64,000 nucleotides of DNA, taken from the NCBI GenBank assembly GCA_020852515.1, contig JADZAS010000026.1:29001-93000 (forward strand). The letters are read 5' to 3'. This document shows, one piece after another, positions 41,801-49,738 of this stretch. Both the position numbers and the translations under genes were made by a program. The notes beneath the pieces are model-generated. The model was given only the letters and a program-made list of their open reading frames with translations. It was not told the origin of the DNA and searched no databases. The DNA is from Phycisphaerales bacterium (GTDB lineage Bacteria; Planctomycetota; Phycisphaerae; Phycisphaerales; UBA5793). Numbering within the stretch: the stretch's first letter is position 1; every line of letters starts with the position of its first letter.

Positions 41801-44800
41801 ACGTGCCGTCCTGCTGCCACAGCCGGAAGGAGCCGCAGAAGCGCTCGTCGGTGTCGTCGGGGTCGGGCCGGCGTCCCCAGATCCTGGCCGCCTGCTCGTT
41901 GTAGAAGGTGATGCGGCCGCTGGGCGCTTCGCAGGTGTAGACGGCCACGGGCAGGAGCGCGACGAGCCGGCGGTAGCGTTCTTCGCTCTCGCGCAGGGCC
42001 TGCTCCGCGTTGCGGCGCTCGGTGATGTCGACCATCACGTTGATCCCGCCGACGACCTTGCCATGCTTGTCGCGCAGCGGGGTGGGATACGGTTGGAACC
42101 AGCGGCGCGAGCCGTCGGCCCGCTCGGCGATGACGTCCTGCACGCCGGCGGACTTCCCGCCGCGCAACGTCGTCGCCATCGGGCACTGGTCGTGAGGCAG
42201 GAACGTGCCATCGGCGCGATACAGGCGCGCGCTGACGCACCACCGGTCCTTGCCGATCTCGGGCGTGCGGCCGGCGAACTCGACGGCCGCGGGATTGAAG
42301 TGCGTAATCCAGCCGTCCGCGTCGGTCGTGTAGACCGCCGCAGGGAGCGCATCGATCATCTCGCGGAAGCGCCGCTCGCTCTCGCGCAGGGCTTCATCCG
42401 CCTGGCGGCGCGCGGTGATGTCGGTGCACACGCCGATCATGCGCACCGGGCGCCCCTCCTCGTCGTGGAACAGGCGGCCGCGGCCCTCGAGCCAGTGCTC
42501 GCTGCCATCGGGCAGAATGGTGCGGTACTCCATGCTGGGAAGTTCGCCGGTTTCCATCGCGCGGCTGATGCTGTCGCGCACGCGCTGCACATCATCCGGG
42601 TGGACATCGCGCTCAAACGCTTCGTAAGTCTGCTCGAACGTGCCCGGCTCGAGGCCGTGAATCTCTTCAAGGCTTGCCGACCAGATCACCTCGTTAGTGT
42701 CGATGCGCCACTCCCACGAGCCCATGCGGCCGGCTTCCATCGCGAGGCGCAGTTGCATCTCGCTCTCGGCCAGATTGCGGTAGAGCCGGGCGTTGTCCAG
42801 CGCCTGCGAAGCGCGTCGGGCGACTTCCTGGGCGATGGCCAGGTCGCTCTCGTCGTAGCGCCGCTCCGAGAGGCTGGTGACGAAGGTGATTGTGCCGCAC
42901 ACCACTCCGCCCGAGAAAAGCGGAATGCTGATCTGCGACTGCAGGCGCAGTTCGCGGAGCCACTGGAGGTGCTCCTCGCTCTGGGCGGCCTTCTGGAGCT
43001 GCGAATCAGGCAGCGTACTGAGCAGTTCGGGCGTCGCCGTTCGCATGACGCGGTGCACGCCCGCGCCGGCGCGCTCGTCGGGCGGGTACTTCTCGCGCAT
43101 CTGCCGCGCTACCGCCGCGTGCTGCGGATCGACGTGAACATCGACGAGGCGCTCGAGTTGCCCGTGCTCGTTGAGCAGATCGACGCAGCACCAGTCAGCG
43201 AACCGGGGCACGGCAGCCGTGGCGACGCTGCTCAGTGAATGCTCGGGATCGAAAGACGCAGAGAGCGCCGCCCCGGCGGCGGCGAGGAAGGCTTCGCGCC
43301 GCGCTGCAGACTGAGCCGACTGGCGCAGGCGCGACTCCGCGTCGTACAGTTCCGACGTGGTGAGCGCCGCGGACGCGATGTTCGCCATGGCGCTGGCGGA
43401 TTCGACTTCGATCTCGGAAAAGACGTGCGGACGGCGGCAGTAGAAAACGAGCGTGCCGGAGGTCTCCCCGCGAATGCGCAGCGGGATGATCATCAGCGAG
43501 CGAATGCCTTCGCGCCGATACGCCTCCCAGCGTTCATTCAGCAATGGCGTCGATTCGCTGGCGAGGTCTTCCGGCTGGACGACCACGGGTTCGCGGGGAA
43601 TCTGCTCGCGGATCCCGCGCGGCAGCGCGCCGGTCGCGAACTCTTCGGAGAGCCCGTCGCTGGCGACCAGGCCCCACTGCTGCCGCTCGTCGTCGAAGCG
43701 CCACAGGCCGAACGCGTCGGCGGCGATGAGTTCGCGCGAGAGACTGAGCACCGAGCCGAGCATCTCGTCGATCTTGAGCGTCTCGATGAGGCGCGACGTG
43801 CTGCGCAGCAGCAGCGTGAGGCGGCTCGACAGGTCGCGATACTGGCCTTCACGCACGCGCAGCGCATCTTCGGCCCTCTTCATGGCGGTGATGTCGATGG
43901 CCATGCCGCCGATGAGGTCGGACCCCGGATCGAGGCCGGGAATCCGGAACTTGTGAACGAGCGAGTGATGCACCTGCTTGTCGAGATGCTTGAGCGTCTC
44001 GATGACCTGCATGCCGTCGCCCTGCATCGCCTCGCGGTCGTGGCGCATGAAGCCGGCGGCGGTCTCCCGCGGGAAGATCTCCGCGTCGGTCTTGCCGTAC
44101 AGCGCCTGCGCGGACACTCCGAACGCCTCGAACGCCGCCTGGTTGGCGTAGACGTACCGGCCCTTGGAGTCCTTGATCCACGCCAGACCGGGCAGGTGGG
44201 ACATGAAGCGCGTGAAGCGCTCTTCGCTCTGGCGCATGGCGCGCTCGGCCTGGCTGCGGCGAGCCTCGGCGCTCAGCCGGTCGATGTTGAAGGTCAGTTG
44301 CCTCGCGATGAGCAGGCTCAATTCGATCTCGTCGACGGCGAACTTGTGCGCCTGGCGGTAGTAGACCATGAACTTGCCGATCAGCCGGCCGTCGCGCGTG
44401 AGCGGCACGAACGCGAGCGATCCGATGCCCTCGGTTTCCAGCGCGCTGCGGACGTCGGGCGCCAGTTCGGCCCGCGCCACGTCGTCGATGCAAACGGGCC
44501 GAGGGTCTTTCTGGTCGATCGCCCACGGCGAATGCCCTTCCACCGCTTTTTGATAGGCATCGCTCAGGCCGCGCGCCTGCACAAAGCGCATCACGCCGTC
44601 TTCATCGAGCAGCAGGATGGAGGCGCGCTCACAGCCGAGCGCTTCGATGATCGCGTCGAGGGCGGCGGCGTAGATGTCGCGGATCGAGCCGACGCGCTGG
44701 AGCCGGTCGGTGAAGGCGTACAGCGAGGTCTGGTGCGCCACGCGCCGCGCCAGCGCCGCTTCATTCAGACGGCGCTCGGTGACGTCGCGCGCGATCTTGC

Positions 44801-45608
44801 AGGCGCCGATGATCCGGCCGGCCGCATCGCGCATCGGCGAAATGGTGAGCGACACGCGGATCCGCCGGCCGTCGCTCGTCATGCGATCGGTCTCGTAGTG
44901 ATCGATGCGCTCGCCGCGGCGCAGGCGGCCGAGGATGTCGCGCTCTTCGTCGAGGCGGTCAGGCGGAACGATGAGGCTGACGTGCCGGCCGATCGCCTGC
45001 TCGGCGCTGTGGCCGAAGATGCGCTCGGCGGCGCGATTCCACGACATGATCACGCCGTCGAGCGTCTTGCTCACCACCGCGTCGTCGGTGGAGTCCACGA
45101 TGTGCGCCAGGAAGGTCCGGTCGCCGTCGGGCTCGACCCCGGCCTCCGCGCCGCCCTCCGACGGCGCGGCAGGCGCGGTGACGAATGCGACAAGCCGAAC
45201 ATCGCTCCGATCTTCCTCCGCCACGGTCGCGATGTTCACAGCACCCGGCGCCTCACTTGATGGGCCCGTGCGGATCGCCACGCCGATGAAGACCGGTTGC
45301 CCTCTCGCCGCGCGCAGGAAGGCGCTGCGCACCTTTCGCCGCACGTGCGAGGGAAAGCAATCACACTCCCAGAGCCGCGTGGCAGCGCCGTTTGCGCCAG
45401 GAGCGCCGGCGGCGCCGGCGGCGCCGGAGCTGGATTGAATCACAGCGCCATCCGAAGCGAGTGTGAAGGCGATCGCGATCGCTGGCTGGCGCGAAGGTGC
45501 GGCATGGCCGTTGGTCGCGCCCTCGGCAACGGTCACCTCAAGCGGCTGGGCGGGCGCAATCGGCGCTTGCCTCTCTGGCCCGATAGTGGGGTTTCTCGCG
45601 GTGGTCAT
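38889..45608 (-). CDS. Giant hybrid histidine kinase: nine PAS, three GAF, HisKA_3, HATPase, REC
   Basis: A 2,239-residue cytoplasmic sensor with no membrane helix. Estimated order: an N-terminal Gly/Ala-rich region (1-165); PAS1 (166-290), GAF1 (305-450), PAS2 (465-590), GAF2 (610-755), GAF3 (785-950), then seven PAS in a row (about 965-1850), most ending in D-I-T-x-R/D-x-x-A-E-x-A-L. The kinase part is NarL-type: RERERLAKILHDHLQQLL with phosphohistidine near residue 1890, N-box LLFNTTKHARV near 1999, and G boxes DKGAGFD and GFGLFNIRERL. A C-terminal receiver (about 2115-2239) has phospho-aspartate in VILMDYSLPGMNG near 2168 and no DNA-binding domain. The start at 45608 is chosen because the upstream frame is cysteine-rich and unlike the rest. 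The partner DNA-binding regulator is not adjacent. Confidence 0.93.
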   Translation of the reverse strand: MTTARNPTIGPERQAPIAPAQPLEVTVAEGATNGHAAPSRQPAIAIAFTLASDGAVIQSSSGAAGAAGAPGANGAATRLWECDCFPSHVRRKVRSAFLRAARGQPVFIGVAIRTGPSSEAPGAVNIATVAEEDRSDVRLVAFVTAPAAPSEGGAEAGVEPDGDRTFLAHIVDSTDDAVVSKTLDGVIMSWNRAAERIFGHSAEQAIGRHVSLIVPPDRLDEERDILGRLRRGERIDHYETDRMTSDGRRIRVSLTISPMRDAAGRIIGACKIARDVTERRLNEAALARRVAHQTSLYAFTDRLQRVGSIRDIYAAALDAIIEALGCERASILLLDEDGVMRFVQARGLSDAYQKAVEGHSPWAIDQKDPRPVCIDDVARAELAPDVRSALETEGIGSLAFVPLTRDGRLIGKFMVYYRQAHKFAVDEIELSLLIARQLTFNIDRLSAEARRSQAERAMRQSEERFTRFMSHLPGLAWIKDSKGRYVYANQAAFEAFGVSAQALYGKTDAEIFPRETAAGFMRHDREAMQGDGMQVIETLKHLDKQVHHSLVHKFRIPGLDPGSDLIGGMAIDITAMKRAEDALRVREGQYRDLSSRLTLLLRSTSRLIETLKIDEMLGSVLSLSRELIAADAFGLWRFDDERQQWGLVASDGLSEEFATGALPRGIREQIPREPVVVQPEDLASESTPLLNERWEAYRREGIRSLMIIPLRIRGETSGTLVFYCRRPHVFSEIEVESASAMANIASAALTTSELYDAESRLRQSAQSAARREAFLAAAGAALSASFDPEHSLSSVATAAVPRFADWCCVDLLNEHGQLERLVDVHVDPQHAAVARQMREKYPPDERAGAGVHRVMRTATPELLSTLPDSQLQKAAQSEEHLQWLRELRLQSQISIPLFSGGVVCGTITFVTSLSERRYDESDLAIAQEVARRASQALDNARLYRNLAESEMQLRLAMEAGRMGSWEWRIDTNEVIWSASLEEIHGLEPGTFEQTYEAFERDVHPDDVQRVRDSISRAMETGELPSMEYRTILPDGSEHWLEGRGRLFHDEEGRPVRMIGVCTDITARRQADEALRESERRFREMIDALPAAVYTTDADGWITHFNPAAVEFAGRTPEIGKDRWCVSARLYRADGTFLPHDQCPMATTLRGGKSAGVQDVIAERADGSRRWFQPYPTPLRDKHGKVVGGINVMVDITERRNAEQALRESEERYRRLVALLPVAVYTCEAPSGRITFYNEQAARIWGRRPDPDDTDERFCGSFRLWQQDGTLLPHDQTPMAIALRDGATFRNCDVVVEQPDGTRVNVLVNIDPILDEQGRIVGAINAFQDVTQRYQIERALRESEGRFRLMADAAPVLIWVSDENKRGIYFNDNWLKFTGRTHEQECGEGWVESIHSDDREATARACQSAFDQHIPFRIEFRMRRADGQYRWLLDHGVPRFTEDGRLSGYIGSCIDVTDHKEAEEALRQSECRYRAVVEGQAEMICRFDPRGEILFVNDAYARAMGEDASDLQGADFWQLIHADDREQVRAMLDRLCPDAPEVSIENRFGKGENARWTLWRNRALSFDEHGRATEVQSSGIDITDRKRAEFALRDSEQRFRELANGIDQLVWTCNTRGQATWYNQRWFDFTGTTLEEMRGDGWKRVHHPDHVDRVIGGLDRAIQAGEPWEDLFPLRGRDGQYRWFLSRAVPIRDRSGQVVRWLGTNTDVTEQRQAEAALRAKELELELITSSTPLILCRCSSDLRYRFVNQAAGSLFGVPPHQIVGRPIADVMGEEAFALIRPYIDRVLAGEQVEFELEIPYTAAGLRWVRVNYIPDRDQHGDVIGWIASIVDFTEQKRVEAALKQSHENLERRVAERTSELQRRADQLARLTSELTLTERRERERLAKILHDHLQQLLASGKLGLEFIARSNDEKRRSEWIDHARTCVDEAIEASRSLSVELCPPVLQEGGLAAGCEWLARRMKERHGLTVNVSVDPNADPDREDVRTLVFESIRELLFNTTKHARVKEASLELAVHDEDYLRVVIEDKGAGFDAEKLLHTREHVGFGLFNIRERLAMLGGTFQIESRVGQGSRFTLIAPRHGRSAIRTPLSDMPDTRTGKVSKLSARRRSKAKDRIRVVVVDDHAVMRQGLCSLLAEEPNLEVVGEARDGIEAVEQARRLVPDVILMDYSLPGMNGVEAAHAIRRELPEVQVIALSMHRERERAEAMTAAGAVAYFNKSDDSDALIEAISKYGSRSNRT

Positions 45609-45675
45609 ATCGCGTGCATCCGATCCGGAGTGAAGCACGTTCGAGGCGAAGCGTCCACCACACCTGCTGGTGTGA

Positions 45676-45705
45676 AGCATACACGCTGGTGCCCCCGGCT
45701 GACAA
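45676..45705 (-). promoter_or_regulatory. Predicted promoter of the hybrid kinase gene
   Basis: On the minus strand TTGTCA (45705-45700), an 18-base spacer and TATGCT (45681-45676). A leader of about 60 bases would precede the ATG at 45608. Confidence 0.45.
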
Positions 45706-45749
45706 GGCTCTCGGCCCGGCGGCGTGCAAGATGAAAAAGCCTTCACATG

Positions 45750-45766
45750 CTGTTTGGTATAAACAG
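45750..45766. repeat. Inverted repeat between ku and the kinase gene
   Basis: CTGTTT and AAACAG arms flank GGTAT. It lies after the ku stop and upstream of the kinase promoter. It could be a regulator site, or a weak terminator for ku since TTTTT follows on the minus strand about ten bases later. Confidence 0.35.
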
Positions 45767-45794
45767 CCGCCTGGTGGGCAAGGGCGGGTCTGTT

Positions 45795-46640
45795 TCAGGA
45801 GGCGCGGCGGCGTTTGGCCGATTTTGCCGTCTTGGCCGGCCGTGTGGACTTCCGCGCGGGCTTCGACTTCTCCAGCGATTGTTTGAGCGCTTCCATGATG
45901 TTGTACACGGGCGCCGCTTCCTCTTCGCCTGAAGGCGCGGTGACGATCTCCTCTCCATGCGCCTTGGCCTCGATCAGTTCCTGCAACTGTGCTCTGTAAC
46001 GGTCTTGGTAGCGGCCTGGTTCAAATGCTTCGGTGAGCGAGTCGATGAGTTGCCGGGCCATTTCGGTTTCTTTTTTGGTCACCTCGGCGTTGAGCGCGAG
46101 TTCGCCCTCCATCTCGCTCCACGACGCGATCTCGTCGGCGTAGTGCATGGTGTGCAGCGCCAGCGCCCGATTCTCCATCACGCGAAGGGCCGCAAGATGT
46201 TCGCGCTGGCGCATCGAGAACCGGGCGACGCCGACGCGCTCCTGGCTGGCCATGGCCTCGACGAGCAGCCGGTAGCCTTTGGCGCCGCCCTCGCCGGGCA
46301 ACAGGAAGTACGTGCGATCGAAAAACACCGGATCGACTTCCTTGAGGTCGATGAACGCCTCGATGTCGATGGTGCGGCCGGTTTCGGGCCTGATCTTTTC
46401 GAACTCATCCTCGCGCACGATGACGTACTGATCGGGCGCGATCTCGTAGCCGCGCGAGGTGTCCTTGAAATCGAACTCGTCGCCCGTCTCCGGGCAGTAG
46501 AGTTTGCGGCGCAGCCGGCATGAGCCGTCCTTGCTGAGCATGTGGAAGTGGATGCTCTTGTCGCGCACCGCCGAGACGAGACGGACGGGAACATTGACAA
46601 GTCCAAAAGCGATGTGTCCGGACCAGAGACTGCGTGGCAT
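45795..46640 (-). CDS. ku: Ku protein, non-homologous end joining
   Basis: Bacterial Ku forms a homodimeric ring on DNA double-strand ends and recruits LigD. The 281-residue protein opens with the signature SLWSGHIAFGLVNVPVRLV and continues with SIHFHMLSKDG, RRKLYCPETG, then SRGYEIAPDQYVIVREDEFE and a later VEAMASQERVGVARFSMRQ. The basic C-terminal tail (KSTRPAKTAKSAKRRRAS) is typical for DNA binding. The ATG at 46640 has AAGGAGC upstream. It follows ligD with a 14-base gap on the same strand, so both are one operon. Length is normal (260-300). Confidence 0.96.
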   Translation of the reverse strand: MPRSLWSGHIAFGLVNVPVRLVSAVRDKSIHFHMLSKDGSCRLRRKLYCPETGDEFDFKDTSRGYEIAPDQYVIVREDEFEKIRPETGRTIDIEAFIDLKEVDPVFFDRTYFLLPGEGGAKGYRLLVEAMASQERVGVARFSMRQREHLAALRVMENRALALHTMHYADEIASWSEMEGELALNAEVTKKETEMARQLIDSLTEAFEPGRYQDRYRAQLQELIEAKAHGEEIVTAPSGEEEAAPVYNIMEALKQSLEKSKPARKSTRPAKTAKSAKRRRAS

Positions 46641-46654
46641 AAGGCGCTCCTTTC

Positions 46655-49294
46655 TCAGCGCAGGTCGCGCGACTTGACATCGCGCAGGCGCGCGGCGGTG
46701 ATCGACTGCCGCACGCTCGAGAAGTCCTCCCAAGGATCGCGCCGGCGGCGGACGAGCGCGTCGGGGACCGTGATGATGTCAAACTGATCGGCGCGCAATT
46801 CCGCCGTCAGATCGTCCCACGAGACGGGCATCGACACCAGCGCGCCCGGCCGGGCCCGCGGCGAAAAGGGCGCGACGCTCGTGGCCGAGCGCGAGTTGCG
46901 CACGTAATCGACGTAAATGCGCCCGTGCCGGCGCGACTTGGTCATGTTCGCGACGTAGCGCGACGGCTGCTCTCGAGCCAGAGTGGCGGCGAGGTCGCGC
47001 GCGAACTGCTTGACCTCGTCCCACCCCGTCCGCCGCGTGAGCGGCGCCACCACGTGCAGACCCTTGCCGCCCGTCGTCTTGACAAATGAGACGAGATCGA
47101 GCGCCGCCAGCCGGTCGCGGATCTCGTGCGCGGCGTGCACGACGTCGGCCCAGGACACGTCGGGCCCGGGATCAAGATCGAAGACCATGCGGTCGGGCTT
47201 GTCGAGGTCGTCGGCGCGAGCGCCCCACGGGTGGATTTCGAGCACGCCGATCTGCGCCAGCGAGACCAGACCCTGGCGATCGTGGATCTGCAGCCACTTC
47301 TTTCCGTCCTTCTCAGGCGGTTCGACCGCTGCGACCCACTCAGGAAGATCAGCGCGAAAGTGTCGCTGGTAGAAGCACGATTCGCCGCGCCCCTCCGGAC
47401 AGCGCACGAGCGTGAGAGGGCGGCCCACGACGTGTTCAAGCATGTGATCGGCGACCTGGTCGTAGTAATCGGCCAGTTGGCGCTTGGTCAGCCCCTGCTC
47501 GGGATAAAGAACGCGATCGGCGCTGGAAAGCGCCACGCCCGCGACGACGTTGCCGTTGCGGCGGCTGCTCGGGATGGTGCGCGTGCCGGAGGCTTTGCCG
47601 GCGGCTTTGCGCTTCGAGTTCTTTCGGTGTGTTGGGGCGGCTGGCACGGGCAGTTCTTTCCGGGGCAGAGGTTTCTCTCGGGTAATTTCCGATGGAGGCT
47701 TATCGCTGCGCAGGCCGTTGAAGACCGGGTGGCGCAGGCGCCCGTCCCCGGTCCATTCGTGAAATGACACCTGCGCGACGAGTTGCGGCTCAACCCAGGC
47801 GACGGCTTCGCGCTCGCGCGCCGTCAGCGGCCCCTGCACCGGTGGCGAATCGCGCTTGAGCGGCTTGAGTTGCTCATGGAGTTGGCGCAGCGACTGATCC
47901 GTGAAGCCCGTGCCCACGCGCCCGCAGTACACGAGTTGGCCGCCGTCATCATGCAGCGCCAGCAGCAGGGCGCCGAATCCGATGCGGCTACGCGCCGGCC
48001 GCGTATAGCCGACGATGATGAACTCCTGCTCGCGGAGACATTTGCTCTTGATCCAGTCGCGCGTGCGCCGCGAGCGGTACGGGCTGTCGAGGAGCTTGGA
48101 GACGATCCCTTCGAGATCCATCTCGCATGCGCGGTCGCGCACCTTCCGCCCCTGCCCGATGATGTGCTCGCTGAACTGGATCTGATCCCCCGCCGACGCC
48201 GCCTTCTCCACGAGCGTGCGGAGCAGTTGTTTGCGCTCGATCAGCGGCGTCTGAGTCAGGTCGTAGCCGTCGCAGTGGAGCAGATCGAAGATGAAGTACA
48301 CGGGCTTGGCCTGCGCCGAGTTGTTCAGCTGGTTCTGGAGCAGCTGGAACTTGCTGCGGCCCTGGGCGTCGAGTACGACGACTTCGCCGTCAAGTATGGC
48401 CGATGACACCGGCATGGATTGCAGCACCTTGGCGATGTGCTTGAAGCGGTGCGTCCAGTCCTGCCCGCCGCGCGTAATGAGCGCGACCTGGCTGCCGCGG
48501 ATCATCGACAGCACGCGATAGCCGTCGAATTTGATCTCGTGCAGCCACTCGTCTCCCTCGGGGGGCGTGGTGGCGAGTGTGGCCAGTTGCGGCGCCAGTC
48601 GCTCGGGCTGACGGGCCTTCTTGGCGCCCGTGAGAGTCGCGGGATCGATCGATTCGCCTGCCTGTTCCTGCGCAACTTTGGGATCGCGGCTCCAGACGCG
48701 CTCCGACTTATGGCGGATCTGGTCCATGTTGAGGTTGCTGATGGCGCTGCGATCGTGCGCGTCGAGCCATTGCGAACCCGGCTCGTGCGTGGCGAACTCG
48801 TCATCGCGCTTGATGAGCAGCCACTGCTGCTTTGCATCCCGGCCGCGATCGACCGGCGAGTGGCTGCGCACGAGCGACCATCCGCCCTGCAGTTTGTCGC
48901 CGTGCAGTTCGAAAGTAAGTTTGCCCAGCTTGAGCGCGCGGGCGGGGTCGCGGGCGTCCGAGTCCCACCGGCCGTGGTCCCAGACCATCACGGTTCCGCC
49001 GCCGTACTCGCCTTGCGGAATGACGCCTTCGAAGTCGGCGTAGTCGAGCGGATGATCTTCGACCTCGATCGCAAGTCGCTTCTCTGCGGGATTGGGACTG
49101 GGCCCTTTGGGCACGGCCCAACTCTTGAGCACGCCGTCCAATTCGAGTCGCAGGTCGTAATGCAGGCGGCGGGCCGCGTGCTTCTGGATCACGAAATGGT
49201 GGTCGCCGCGAGTCCCGCGTGCTTTGCTCCCGGTCGGTTCAGGCGTGCGCTGAAAGTCCCGCTTTGCACGGTACTTCTGGAGCGCGCTGATCAT
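46655..49294 (-). CDS. ligD: Multifunctional DNA ligase D (phosphoesterase-ligase-polymerase)
   Basis: LigD repairs double-strand breaks with Ku. The 879-residue protein has all three catalytic modules in the order phosphoesterase, ligase, polymerase. The phosphoesterase (about 1-175) has FVIQKHAARRLHYDLRLELD. The ATP-dependent ligase (about 240-540) has the nucleotidyl-lysine motif EIKFDGYR (K255) and later DLEGIVSKLLDSPYRSRRT. The primase-like polymerase (about 587-879) has RMVFDLDPGPDVSWADV (metal-binding D-x-D) and KTTGGKGLHVVAPL. The order matches Pseudomonas-like rather than Mycobacterium-like LigD. The start is the ATG at 49294. It is cotranscribed with ku. Confidence 0.96.
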   Translation of the reverse strand: MISALQKYRAKRDFQRTPEPTGSKARGTRGDHHFVIQKHAARRLHYDLRLELDGVLKSWAVPKGPSPNPAEKRLAIEVEDHPLDYADFEGVIPQGEYGGGTVMVWDHGRWDSDARDPARALKLGKLTFELHGDKLQGGWSLVRSHSPVDRGRDAKQQWLLIKRDDEFATHEPGSQWLDAHDRSAISNLNMDQIRHKSERVWSRDPKVAQEQAGESIDPATLTGAKKARQPERLAPQLATLATTPPEGDEWLHEIKFDGYRVLSMIRGSQVALITRGGQDWTHRFKHIAKVLQSMPVSSAILDGEVVVLDAQGRSKFQLLQNQLNNSAQAKPVYFIFDLLHCDGYDLTQTPLIERKQLLRTLVEKAASAGDQIQFSEHIIGQGRKVRDRACEMDLEGIVSKLLDSPYRSRRTRDWIKSKCLREQEFIIVGYTRPARSRIGFGALLLALHDDGGQLVYCGRVGTGFTDQSLRQLHEQLKPLKRDSPPVQGPLTAREREAVAWVEPQLVAQVSFHEWTGDGRLRHPVFNGLRSDKPPSEITREKPLPRKELPVPAAPTHRKNSKRKAAGKASGTRTIPSSRRNGNVVAGVALSSADRVLYPEQGLTKRQLADYYDQVADHMLEHVVGRPLTLVRCPEGRGESCFYQRHFRADLPEWVAAVEPPEKDGKKWLQIHDRQGLVSLAQIGVLEIHPWGARADDLDKPDRMVFDLDPGPDVSWADVVHAAHEIRDRLAALDLVSFVKTTGGKGLHVVAPLTRRTGWDEVKQFARDLAATLAREQPSRYVANMTKSRRHGRIYVDYVRNSRSATSVAPFSPRARPGALVSMPVSWDDLTAELRADQFDIITVPDALVRRRRDPWEDFSSVRQSITAARLRDVKSRDLR

Positions 49295-49738
49295 GGTGCT
49301 TCACCGTTCGCCATTGTAGATGTCAGCAGCGGCGCGCGGCCTGAACCTTCCCCGCACGCCTGACCAAACCCGCTTGCCGCGAATCAGACACGGCCTGAGC
49401 GGGGCGGCGAGTGTTTGGGAGGTCCAGGACAGACGTGGGATGCACCAGTGCCGCGCGCAAACACGTATATTTGGTGTGCGCGAAGCGATGGCTACCCGCA
49501 CGTCTGTCCCGATTCGACGCTCCCGCCTGCATCTCGCGCCGCTCAGCGGCGCGATTGTTCGTGCGACAGGCGCACGAGCGCGATGCAGACTCTCTCTCCC
49601 CAACCTGACTCCCGCAGCGCCTGGCGTCCAGGCGCCGCGGAAGTCATTCGTGGTCCGCTGCGGAGACGTCTTCGCAACGAACGCTGATTGTGCACCCGCC
49701 GCCGAACACCGCGGCGAGGCGACAGCAGTCGCGCCGGC
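49295..49738. other. Intergenic region without a gene
   Basis: No frame in this 444-base region shows a credible gene. On the minus strand a TACAAT at 49318-49313 could be part of the ligD-ku promoter, with no good -35 box. Confidence 0.5.

Noticed and set aside
39711..45260. Very long open frames on the plus strand opposite the hybrid kinase gene
   Set aside because: They are antisense shadows of a high-GC gene. Their products are A/R/L/D-rich with no domains, while the minus strand has clear PAS, GAF and kinase motifs.
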